In this document: positions 1 through 6,525 of the stretch, piece by piece
Layout of the letters: every line of letters begins with the position of its first letter
Numbering within the stretch: the stretch's first letter is position 1
Translations under genes and position numbers: made by a program
The notes under the pieces: model-generated
Told to the model about the DNA's origin: nothing
Seen by the model: the letters and a program-made list of their open reading frames with translations, nothing else
Database searches by the model: none
Assembly (NCBI GenBank): GCA_050946775.1
Contig: JBMNVL010000075.1
Location: 1 to 9,334 of the forward strand
Length of the DNA: 9,334 bases
Direction: 5' to 3'
Source of the DNA: UMGS1474 sp050946775
GTDB lineage: Bacteria > Bacillota > Clostridia > Oscillospirales > Acutalibacteraceae

Positions 1-87
1 CTCCGCCAGGTTGGCGCCTTTGCCGCCCAGCAGATTGCGCATATCCTTGTTGCCTTCCGAGAACAGGTACACGTACTTTTGACTCAT
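1..87 (-). CDS. ppdK: Pyruvate phosphate dikinase, N-terminal fragment
   Basis: Reading leftward from an ATG at 87-85, 29 codons run in frame to the window edge. They encode a peptide starting MSQKYVYLFSEGN and continuing through MRNLLGGKGANLAE. The YLFSEGN and LLGGKGANLAEM-like blocks are the characteristic start of pyruvate phosphate dikinase (PPDK), where the N-terminal nucleotide-binding domain begins. The enzyme interconverts pyruvate, ATP and phosphate with phosphoenolpyruvate, AMP and pyrophosphate in the cytoplasm; in anaerobes it often works in glycolysis or as a PEP-pyruvate switch. A strong Shine-Dalgarno AGGAGG (minus strand, 98-103) ends 10 bases before the ATG. The gene is divergent from prs and has its own promoter at about 172-200. 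The rest of the gene (a full PPDK has roughly 870-900 residues) lies outside the window, so the catalytic residues cannot be checked. Confidence 0.9.
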   Translation of the reverse strand, partial: MSQKYVYLFSEGNKDMRNLLGGKGANLAE

Positions 88-171
88 GTTGGAAAAACCT
101 CCTGTAAAATAAAATACCAGTTTTCGACCGCGCGAAGGCGCAAAAAGCCCATTCGCACAGGTATACTACGT

Positions 172-200
172 ATTATAACAGGGTTTTTCCATTTTTTCCA
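172..200 (-). promoter_or_regulatory. Sigma-A-type promoter for ppdK
   Basis: On the minus strand a perfect TATAAT (177-172) is preceded by TG one base upstream, an extended -10. Seventeen bases upstream is TGGAAA (200-195), matching TTGACA at four of six positions. Transcription would start near 165, giving a leader of roughly 78 bases before the ATG at 87. The -35 hexamer lies within a tandem 9-base repeat (184-201). Confidence 0.7.
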
Positions 201-293
201 TTGTTTTTCTCAAAAAAATTGGAAATTGGCCTTTTGTACAGAGTTGAACAAAAAAAGTTTGCATAGTCTGTGACTTTTATTACAGGAAACCCC

Positions 294-322
294 TTGCAAA
301 GTCGTTCGATTTTTGTCATAAT
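294..322 (+). promoter_or_regulatory. Sigma-A-type promoter for prs
   Basis: TTGCAA (294-299) and CATAAT (317-322) are separated by exactly 17 bases, and TG sits one base upstream of the -10 (314-315), making an extended -10. The predicted start near 329 leaves a leader of about 50 bases to the ATG at 379. It also argues against the in-frame ATG at 331, which would lie at the very 5' end of the transcript without a ribosome binding site. Confidence 0.75.
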
Positions 323-378
323 AAAGACGTATGGAACCCGGCGGGGAAAAATCAACAGGGGAAAGGCGAGTAAAAGCG

Positions 379-1338
379 ATGAATTTTCACGGTAAGGACA
401 TCAAGGTGTTTGCGGCCAATTCCAATCCGGCGCTGGCCGGAAAGATCGCGGAGGCGTTGGGCGTGCCGATGGGCAAATCGGAGGTCAAGACCTTCAGCGA
501 CGGAGAGATCTCGGTATCGATCAACGAGTCGGTCCGCGGATCGGACGTGTTCGTGGTGCAATCCACCTGCGCGCCGGTCAACGATCATCTGATGGAGTTG
601 CTGATCATGATGGACGCCTTCAAGCGGGCGTCGGCGGCGCGGATCACGGCGGTGATCCCCTACATGGGCTACGCCCGGCAGGACCGCAAGGCCAAAGCCC
701 GCGACCCGATCTCGGCCAAGCTGGTGGCCGATCTGATCACCGCGGCCGGCGCCGACCGGGTGCTGACGATGGATCTGCACGCGGCGCAAATTCAGGGCTT
801 CTTCAACATCCCGGTGGATCATCTGCTGGGTGCGCCGATTCTGGCCAACTATTTCCGGGATCTCGTGGCCGGCCACAAGGAAGAGTACGTGGTCGTCTCG
901 CCCGATCTCGGCTCGGTCACCCGGGCGCGCAATTTTGCCACCCGGCTGGATCTGTCGCTGGCCATCGTGGACAAGCGCCGTCAGCGGGCCAACGTCAGCG
1001 AGGTGATGAACATCATCGGCGACGTCAAGGATAAAAAGGTCATTCTGGTGGACGATATGATCGACACCGCCGGCACCCTGTGCAACGCCGCGGCGGCGCT
1101 GGTGGAAAAGGGCGGCGCCAAGAGCGTGACCGCGGCGGCTACCCACGGGGTGCTGTCCGGCCCGGCGATCGAGCGCATCCGCGACAGCGTCATCGACAAG
1201 GTGGTGCTGCTGGATACCATCGTGCTGCCGCCCGAAAAGCGGCTGGAAAAATTCGTGATCCTCGACGTGGCGCCGGTCTTTTCCGAGGCGATCGAGCGTA
1301 TCTATGAGGATAAGCCGGTCTCGATCATGTTTGTCTGA
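379..1338 (+). CDS. prs: Ribose-phosphate pyrophosphokinase (PRPP synthetase)
   Basis: This 319-residue protein makes phosphoribosyl pyrophosphate from ribose 5-phosphate and ATP in the cytoplasm, feeding purine, pyrimidine, NAD, histidine and tryptophan synthesis. It aligns from memory over its full length with class I bacterial Prs (about 315-320 residues). Visible motifs are FSDGE near the N-terminus, GYARQDRKAKARDP (97-110, ATP/flexible-loop region), the family signature around DLHAAQIQGFF (132 onward), VVSPDLGSVTRAR, and the PRPP-binding loop VDDMIDTAGT (224-233) with its acidic pair. I chose the ATG at 379 over the in-frame ATG at 331 for three reasons: AGGCGAG sits 8 bases upstream, the length then matches the family, and the extra residues are non-conserved and overlap the predicted transcription start. 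It has its own promoter (294-322) and a terminator at 1362-1391. The prs-pth-mfd order is conserved in Firmicutes; the ctc/rplY gene often found between prs and pth is absent here. Confidence 0.97.
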   Translation: MNFHGKDIKVFAANSNPALAGKIAEALGVPMGKSEVKTFSDGEISVSINESVRGSDVFVVQSTCAPVNDHLMELLIMMDAFKRASAARITAVIPYMGYARQDRKAKARDPISAKLVADLITAAGADRVLTMDLHAAQIQGFFNIPVDHLLGAPILANYFRDLVAGHKEEYVVVSPDLGSVTRARNFATRLDLSLAIVDKRRQRANVSEVMNIIGDVKDKKVILVDDMIDTAGTLCNAAAALVEKGGAKSVTAAATHGVLSGPAIERIRDSVIDKVVLLDTIVLPPEKRLEKFVILDVAPVFSEAIERIYEDKPVSIMFV

Positions 1339-1361
1339 TCGCCGCAGCGAAGAGAACACAC

Positions 1362-1391
1362 AAGGGCGGGCGCTCTGCGTCCGTCCTTCTT
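1362..1391 (+). terminator. Probable intrinsic terminator after prs
   Basis: A 12-base-pair stem (1362-1373 with 1377-1388) closes on a TCT triloop. It contains two G-U wobbles and is followed by a short, interrupted T tract (TTCTTG). It starts 23 bases after the prs stop codon. The weak T tract means some read-through into pth is plausible. Confidence 0.65.
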
Positions 1392-1407
1392 GGTGTTGGA
1401 CGGGTAA

Positions 1408-1438
1408 GGATTCTTCCGCCTGACGGCGTCAGAATGAC
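1408..1438 (-). repeat. Palindromic repeat, family 1, copy A1
   Basis: Read on the minus strand, this 31-base unit starts GTCATTCTGA and ends AAGAATCC, so ATTCT and AGAAT form the outer stem. Its centre differs from the other copies: CTGAC-GCC-GTCAG makes its own 5-bp hairpin. It faces copy A2 (1492-1517) as an inverted pair with a 53-base middle segment. Confidence 0.75.
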
Positions 1439-1491
1439 AACGCTCCTGCGGGCGTGACGGTGTTTTGATTTTCTCCGCAACCGCTCGCGCT

Positions 1492-1517
1492 GTCATCCTG
1501 AGCGAAGCGAAGGATCC
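1492..1517 (+). repeat. Palindromic repeat, family 1, copy A2
   Basis: This 26-base unit starts GTCATCCTGAG and ends GAAGGATCC. ATCCT (1495-1499) pairs with AGGAT (1511-1515), enclosing a GA/GA interior and a GC-GAA-GC tip. Positions 1492-1516 are identical to the reverse complement of copy B2 (5759-5783), 25 of 25 bases. The unit ends 18 bases before the pth ribosome binding site. Confidence 0.85.
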
Positions 1518-1548
1518 GTGTTAAGCCGATTTTTCAAGGAGGAATCCC

Positions 1549-2148
1549 ATGTTTTTCAAGAAAAAGCCGGTGCCCGGGCCGGTGGATTTTCTCATCGCCG
1601 GGCTGGGCAATCCCGGCAAAAAATACGAAGCCACCCGCCACAACGCCGGGTTCATCGCGCTGGAGGCGCTGGCGCGGGAATTGGGAGCCGAGGTCAAGCG
1701 GATCCGCTTCAAGTCCTACTGCGGCGAATGCCAAATCGGGGACAAGCGGGTGCTGCTGATGATGCCCCAAACCATGATGAACGCCAGCGGCGAGGCGGTG
1801 ACCGAGGCGATGCGGTTTTACAAGCTGCCGCCCGAACAGGTGCTGGTCCTGCTGGACGACGTGTCCCTGCCGGTGGGGACGATCCGCATCCGCCGCAAGG
1901 GCAGCGACGCCGGACAAAAGGGGATGCGCAGCATCATCACCCTGAGCGGGTCGGATCAGTTTCCCCGGATCAAGATCGGGATAGGGGAAAAGCCCCATCC
2001 CGACTACGATCTGGCGGCGTGGGTGCTGTCTAAATTTACCAAGGAGGAACAACCGGTGATGGTGGACGCGGCCAAACGGGCCGCCGAAGCCGCCTGTCTG
2101 ATCGCCGCGGGGCAGATCGACGAGGCGATGAACCGGTTTTCCCGGTGA
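1549..2148 (+). CDS. pth: Peptidyl-tRNA hydrolase
   Basis: This 199-residue cytoplasmic esterase releases peptides from peptidyl-tRNA that drops off ribosomes, so the tRNA can be recycled. The family core is clear: AGLGNPGKKYEATRHNAGF (17-35) holds the substrate-binding Asn21 and catalytic His31, PQTMMNASGEAV holds Asn78, and LLDDVSLPVG holds Asp103. These correspond to E. coli Asn10, His20, Asn68 and Asp93. The glycine-rich stretch that normally reads GGHNG is instead AGQKG (121-125), so the residue equivalent to E. coli Asn114 appears to be Lys124. Length is normal (about 185-200). The start at 1549 is set by a strong AAGGAGG (1536-1542) with 6-base spacing. The stop lies 4 bases before the mfd start, so the two are almost certainly one transcript. 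No convincing promoter is visible between the prs terminator and this gene. Confidence 0.95.
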   Translation: MFFKKKPVPGPVDFLIAGLGNPGKKYEATRHNAGFIALEALARELGAEVKRIRFKSYCGECQIGDKRVLLMMPQTMMNASGEAVTEAMRFYKLPPEQVLVLLDDVSLPVGTIRIRRKGSDAGQKGMRSIITLSGSDQFPRIKIGIGEKPHPDYDLAAWVLSKFTKEEQPVMVDAAKRAAEAACLIAAGQIDEAMNRFSR

Positions 2149-2152
2149 CGCT

Positions 2153-5100
2153 ATGAACGTGATCGAACGCTCTGTCCTCAAACAGCCGGAACTGGCCTCA
2201 CTCGTCGCCGACGCGCGAGCGGGGCGGCTTCCCTGCGCCCTGACGGGACTGGGACACGTCCACAAGGTGCTGACGGTGGCCGCCGTTTCGGCCGAGCTGG
2301 GCCGCCGGGCGGTGGTGCTGACCGCCGACGAAGCGGAGGCCACCCGGCTGGCGGAGGACTTGACGGCGCTGGGACGTCAGCCGCTGGTGCTGCCGGCGCG
2401 GGAGCTGGCGCTGCAGCGGATGGAATCGGCGTCCAGGGAATACGAGCAGATGCGCCTGGGCGTGCTGGCGCGTATGGCGGCCGGGGAATACGACGTCGTG
2501 GTGGCGTCGATCGACGCGGCGGCCGCCTTCACCCTGCCGGCGCGGGTGCTGGCCGAACGAACTCTGACCCTGACCGAAGGGGAAACGCTGCCGGTGGCGG
2601 ATCTGCCGGCGGCGCTGGTGGCCGCCGGATATGAGCGGTGCGACCAGATCGAAGGCCCGGGTCAGTTTGCCGCCAGGGGCGGCATCATCGATATGTATTC
2701 CGCCGATCTGCCGGCGCCGGTGCGGCTGGAGCTGTGGGGCGACGCGGTGGATACCCTGTCCTATTTCGATCTGATCACCCAGCGGCGCACCGAGCCGCTG
2801 AAAACGGTGTCCATCGCTCCGGCGGCCGAGATCCGCTACGATGATCCGGCGGCGCTGGCGGACAAGATCGAAGCGCTGGCGGCGTCTTTGCGGGGCAAAA
2901 ACGCCCCGGCCGCCAGAGCCAATCTGCTGCAGGACGTCGACCGCCTGCGGGGAGGCAGTCTGCCCACCTCGATGGACAAATACATCCCTCTGATCTACGA
3001 AAAGCCCGCCAGTCTGTTTGATTACGCCGACGGGGCGCTGGTATTCGTGTCGGAATGGGCGAAGGCGCGGGAACGGCTGCGCACCGCCCATTGGCAGCTG
3101 CAGGAGGACATCCGTTCCCTGCTGGAGCAGGGGCAGCTTTGCCGGGGACTGTCGGACTATATGTTGGACGAAACGGCGCTGACGGCGGCGCTTTCCGACG
3201 CCGGCGCGATCCTGCTGGATACCTTTGCCCGCTCGAGCGGCGATTTGCCGCTGAAGGGGCTTTACAACCTGACGCTGCGGCAGCTGCCGGTCTGGTCGGG
3301 CAATCTCGATCTGCTGTGCGAGGATCTGCGGGACGCGCTGGCGCGGGGAATGGCGGCGCTGGTGCTGGCCGGGCAGGAGGAAAAAGCGGCGCAGGCGCTG
3401 GCGGAGGATCTGCAAAAGCGGGAGCTTCCGGCGTTGTATGCGCCTTCGCCGGGGGAACTGCCCAAAAACCGGATCACCGTTATCCGGGGCGGACTGTCGG
3501 CCGGGGCGGAATTTCCCGGCGCCGGGGTCTGTCTGATCACCCACGGGCGGATCACCGCCGGCAAACGCCGCCGCCGGGCGGCCGGTCGCCATAAGGGCGC
3601 CGAGATCCACAGCCTGTCCGAGCTGCATATCGGGGACTATATCGTCCACGCCGCCCACGGCATCGGCCTGTACCAGGGCATCCAGCAGCTGACGGTGCAG
3701 GGTGTGGTCAAGGATTATATCAAACTGCAATATGATAAGGGTGACACGTTGTATCTGCCGGTTACCCAAATGGACATGGTGTCCAAATACATCGGCAGCG
3801 GCGACGACGTGAAGGTGAAGCTCCACCGTTTGGGCGGCACCGAGTGGCAAAAGACCAAGACCCGTGTCCGCACGGCGGTCAAGGACATCGCCGATCAGTT
3901 GATCAAGCTCTACGGTCAGCGGATGGCGACGCCGGGCTTTGCTTTTGATCCCGACGCCGAGTGGCAGTACGATTTTGAGCGCCGGTTTGAGTACGAGGAG
4001 ACCGAGGATCAGCTGCGGTGCGTCGCCGAGATCAAGGCGGACATGGAGCGGCCGGTGCCGATGGACCGGCTGCTGTGCGGCGACGTGGGCTTCGGCAAGA
4101 CCGAAGTGGCGCTGCGGGCGGCCTTCAAATGCGTGTCGCAGGGCAAGCAATGCGTGATTCTGGTGCCCACCACCATTTTGGCGTTTCAGCATTACAACAC
4201 CCTGATCAAGCGGTTTGAAGGGTTCCCGGTCAACATCGATATGCTCTGCCGGTTCCGCACCCCCAAACAACAGCAGGCCATCCTCAAAAAGGCCCGGTCG
4301 GGAGAACTGGATATTCTGATCGGTACCCACCGGATGCTCTCCAAGGACGTGACGTTCCGGGATCTCGGGCTGTTCATCGTCGACGAGGAGCAACGCTTCG
4401 GCGTCGCCCAAAAGGAGCGGATAAAAGAAATGGCGCCGGCGGTCGACGTGCTGACCCTGTCGGCCACCCCGATTCCCCGTACTCTCAACATGGCGATGAG
4501 CGGGGTGCGGGATATGTCGGTCATCGAGGAAGCGCCGATGGATCGCCACCCGGTGCAGACCTACGTGCTCGAGCACGACAACGCCGTGGTGATGGACGCC
4601 ATAAGACGGGAACTGCGCCGGGGCGGACAGGTGTATTATTTACACAACCGGGTGGAAAGCTTCGAGCGGGTGGCGGCCGGCATCCAGATGCGGATCCCCG
4701 AGGCCCGGGTGGGGATCGCCCACGGCAAGATGACCGAGGATCAGCTCTCCGATATCTGGCAGCAGATGCTCGAGCAGGAGATCGACGTGCTGGTATGCAC
4801 CACCATCATCGAAACCGGGGTGGATATCCCCAACGCCAATACCCTGATCATCGAAAACGCCGACCGGTTCGGCCTGTCCCAGCTCCACCAGCTGCGCGGC
4901 CGGGTGGGGCGCTCGTCCCGCCGGGCGTACGCCTATCTCACCTTCGTGCGGGGAAAAGTGCTGACCGACGTGGCCGAAAAGCGGCTGGAGGCGGTGCGGG
5001 AATTCACCGAGTTCGGCGCCGGGTTCAAGATCGCCATGCGGGATATGGAGATCCGCGGCGCCGGCAATATGCTGGGCGCTCAGCAGCACGGCCATATGGA

Positions 5101-5629
5101 GGCGGTGGGATACGATATGTACCTGCGGCTGCTGGCCGAGGCGGTGGGCGAGCAAAAAGGGGAGAAGACGCCCCGCGAGGCCGAGTGCCTGATCGATCTT
5201 CAGGTGTCGGCTCACATTCCCGAAAGCTATATCGCCGCCAACGCCCAGCGGCTGGACGTTTACCGCCGGATCGCCGATATCCGTACCCACGAGGACTATC
5301 TCGACGTCTACGACGAGCTGATCGACCGGTTCGGCGAACCGCCCGAGGCGGTGCAGGGACTTATCGACGTGGCGCTGCTGCGCAATATGGCGGCGTCGGT
5401 CGGGATATACGAGGTCAAGCAGCAGGCGGATTCCCTGCTGCTCTACCAGCGGACGCTGGATCTGGAGCTGGGCAGCAAAATGTCGGCGGCGCTCAAAGGC
5501 CGGGTGATGATCAACGCCGGCGGCAAGCCCTATCTCGCCGTGCGGATCAAAAAGGGACTCACCCCGCTCGATACCCTTCGGGAAGCGCTGGAAGCGGTGG
5601 TGGAGGAAGACGACACCAAGGCCGAATAA
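2153..5629 (+). CDS. mfd: Transcription-repair coupling factor Mfd
   Basis: Mfd (1158 residues, normal for the family) binds RNA polymerase stalled at a DNA lesion, pushes it off with its ATP-driven DNA translocase, and recruits UvrA for excision repair. Domains in order: a UvrB-like N-terminal module with GPGQFAARGGIIDMY (168-182); a less conserved linker; a CarD-like RNA-polymerase-interacting domain starting about 488 (GDYIVHAAHGIGLY); a RecG-like helicase core with Walker A GDVGFGKT (643-650), DEEQ (744-747), SATPIPRT (770-777) and motif VI QLRGRVGR (913-920); then the C-terminal TRCF domain (about 1000-1158). The only start in its frame after an upstream stop at 2129-2131 is the ATG at 2153. 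That ATG lies 4 bases after the pth stop and has no Shine-Dalgarno, which points to translational coupling with pth. The pth-mfd pairing is common in Firmicutes. No clear terminator follows before the repeat pair at 5704-5783. Confidence 0.97.
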   Translation: MNVIERSVLKQPELASLVADARAGRLPCALTGLGHVHKVLTVAAVSAELGRRAVVLTADEAEATRLAEDLTALGRQPLVLPARELALQRMESASREYEQMRLGVLARMAAGEYDVVVASIDAAAAFTLPARVLAERTLTLTEGETLPVADLPAALVAAGYERCDQIEGPGQFAARGGIIDMYSADLPAPVRLELWGDAVDTLSYFDLITQRRTEPLKTVSIAPAAEIRYDDPAALADKIEALAASLRGKNAPAARANLLQDVDRLRGGSLPTSMDKYIPLIYEKPASLFDYADGALVFVSEWAKARERLRTAHWQLQEDIRSLLEQGQLCRGLSDYMLDETALTAALSDAGAILLDTFARSSGDLPLKGLYNLTLRQLPVWSGNLDLLCEDLRDALARGMAALVLAGQEEKAAQALAEDLQKRELPALYAPSPGELPKNRITVIRGGLSAGAEFPGAGVCLITHGRITAGKRRRRAAGRHKGAEIHSLSELHIGDYIVHAAHGIGLYQGIQQLTVQGVVKDYIKLQYDKGDTLYLPVTQMDMVSKYIGSGDDVKVKLHRLGGTEWQKTKTRVRTAVKDIADQLIKLYGQRMATPGFAFDPDAEWQYDFERRFEYEETEDQLRCVAEIKADMERPVPMDRLLCGDVGFGKTEVALRAAFKCVSQGKQCVILVPTTILAFQHYNTLIKRFEGFPVNIDMLCRFRTPKQQQAILKKARSGELDILIGTHRMLSKDVTFRDLGLFIVDEEQRFGVAQKERIKEMAPAVDVLTLSATPIPRTLNMAMSGVRDMSVIEEAPMDRHPVQTYVLEHDNAVVMDAIRRELRRGGQVYYLHNRVESFERVAAGIQMRIPEARVGIAHGKMTEDQLSDIWQQMLEQEIDVLVCTTIIETGVDIPNANTLIIENADRFGLSQLHQLRGRVGRSSRRAYAYLTFVRGKVLTDVAEKRLEAVREFTEFGAGFKIAMRDMEIRGAGNMLGAQQHGHMEAVGYDMYLRLLAEAVGEQKGEKTPREAECLIDLQVSAHIPESYIAANAQRLDVYRRIADIRTHEDYLDVYDELIDRFGEPPEAVQGLIDVALLRNMAASVGIYEVKQQADSLLLYQRTLDLELGSKMSAALKGRVMINAGGKPYLAVRIKKGLTPLDTLREALEAVVEEDDTKAE

Positions 5630-5703
5630 GCGCACAAGTCCCGGCGGGCGACAGGTCTTCCCTTAAAGTCAAGGCAGATGAAACGCGATTTGTCTTTCGG
5701 CGT

Positions 5704-5735
5704 GTCATTCTGAGGAGCGCAAGCGACGAAGAATC
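5704..5735 (+). repeat. Palindromic repeat, family 1, copy B1
   Basis: This 32-base unit begins GTCATTCTGAG and ends GAAGAATC. ATTCT (5707-5711) pairs with AGAAT (5730-5734), and the interior is longer than in A2, with GC-GCAA-GC at the tip. It forms an inverted pair with B2; the bases just inside also pair (TTAA with TTAA), leaving a 15-base loop at 5740-5754. The pair could fold into one large hairpin and may help end mfd transcription, though no T run follows. Confidence 0.8.
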
Positions 5736-5758
5736 TTAACCGTCCAGCCGCTTTTTAA

Positions 5759-5783
5759 GATCCTTCGCTTCGCTCAGGATGAC
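5759..5783 (-). repeat. Palindromic repeat, family 1, copy B2
   Basis: On the minus strand this 25-base unit is identical to copy A2 at 1492-1516, including the ATCCT/AGGAT stem. With B1 it makes an inverted pair whose GTCAT ends point outward, the opposite arrangement to the A1/A2 pair. Confidence 0.85.
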
Positions 5784-5879
5784 GTGTCATCCGATTTTGC
5801 GCGAGAATCAGCATTTACCAAAAGGGGAAGGTGCCGAGCAAATGCGAGGCGGATGAGGTGTAAAAAAGGAGGGCCGCGG

Positions 5880-6524
5880 ATGAACCGGTTTTTACGGCTG
5901 TGGATCGCGCGGGTGATCCTGTTGCTGGCGGGGTTGACCGTCGCCCATCTGGGGGTCACTCTGTTTTTGCTGGCCGATCTCGGAAGCGATCCTTTCAACG
6001 TGTTGATTCAGGGACTGCTGCGGTTCATCCCCTGGCCGCCGGTGGTCACCCACGGGGCGGTGCATATGGCGGTGTCGCTGTTGATCGTGGCGGTGCTGCT
6101 GATCGTTGACCGGTCGTATATCCGCATCGGCACCCTGCTTTGTATGGTGCTGGGCGGGCCGATCATCGACCTGTTTTCCTGGCTGCTGCGCCCGCTCATC
6201 AACGGGCAATCGCCCATCGTCTGGCGGGTGGCGTGTCTGGCGCTGGGGTGTGTGATCCTCGCCTTTGGGATGACGGTGGTCATCAAATCGCAGGCCGGCA
6301 CCGGGCCAAACGATCTGGTGGCGCTGGTCATCAGCGAAAAGGGGAAATGGACATTCGGCGTGGTGCGGGTGATCGTCGACGCGGCGTTCGCCGCGGGCGG
6401 ATTCGCCCTGGGCGGCACCATCGGCGCCGGTACCGTGATCTGCGCCTTTCTGGTCGGCCCGACCGCCCAAATCTTCCTGCCGGTCTCGGAAAAGATCTGC
6501 AACCGCTTTTTGCCGGAGAAATAA
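5880..6524 (+). CDS. YczE/YitT-type integral membrane protein of unknown function
   Basis: This 214-residue hydrophobic protein has about five or six predicted membrane spans (roughly 9-31, 57-76, 84-103, 115-135, 160-178 and 180-200). Two similar loops, DLGSDPFNVLIQGL (33-46) and QAGTGPNDLVALVI (138-151), suggest an internal duplication and are typical of the YczE/YyaS/YitT group of membrane proteins, whose transport or regulatory role is not firmly established. The start at 5880 is chosen because a strong AAGGAGG (5866-5872) lies 7 bases upstream. The longer in-frame ATG at 5784 has no such site and its extension is non-hydrophobic, reading out of the repeat region. The gene follows mfd after a 250-base spacer and is followed one base later by the transposase gene. 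I infer no specific substrate. Confidence 0.8.
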   Translation: MNRFLRLWIARVILLLAGLTVAHLGVTLFLLADLGSDPFNVLIQGLLRFIPWPPVVTHGAVHMAVSLLIVAVLLIVDRSYIRIGTLLCMVLGGPIIDLFSWLLRPLINGQSPIVWRVACLALGCVILAFGMTVVIKSQAGTGPNDLVALVISEKGKWTFGVVRVIVDAAFAAGGFALGGTIGAGTVICAFLVGPTAQIFLPVSEKICNRFLPEK

Positions 6525-6525
6525 T

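Larger units (their letters stand above)
88..378. other. Divergent ppdK/prs intergenic region
   Basis: This AT-rich spacer contrasts sharply with the GC-rich genes on either side. It holds the ppdK ribosome binding site (98-103) and extended -10 promoter, two short tandem repeats (184-201 and 216-229), and the prs promoter (294-322). The prs leader starts near 329. Short open frames across it have no ribosome binding site and no recognisable product, so I call no gene here. Confidence 0.7.

Noticed and set aside
130..141. GCGC-GAAG-GCGC hairpin in the ppdK leader as a riboswitch or attenuator
   Set aside because: Only four base pairs in a leader of about 78 bases, with no further structure or family motif seen.
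331..378. Upstream in-frame extension of prs from ATG 331
   Set aside because: It starts within a couple of bases of the predicted transcription start, has no ribosome binding site, and adds 16 residues absent from the family.
352..1359. Minus-strand open frame opposite prs
   Set aside because: Same length as prs and composed of His/Arg/Asp-rich shadow sequence with no start signal.
1381..1403. Alternative hairpin CCGTCC/GGACGG after prs
   Set aside because: Six base pairs with an 11-base loop and no T run; the overlapping stem at 1362-1388 is longer and better placed.
2198..4576. Long open frame on the minus strand opposite mfd
   Set aside because: It is a by-product of high GC and codon bias in mfd: low-complexity His/Arg/Gln-rich product, no ribosome binding site, no recognisable domain.
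5786..5809. Possible degenerate fifth copy of the GTCATYCTGAG repeat family
   Set aside because: It has GTCATCC at the start and GAATC at the end at about the right distance, but the interior and the pairing stem do not match; too weak to call.
5784..5879. Upstream in-frame extension of the YczE-like gene from ATG 5784
   Set aside because: It has no ribosome binding site, reads out of the edge of repeat copy B2, and adds a charged non-membrane segment; the strong site at 5866-5872 marks the start at 5880.
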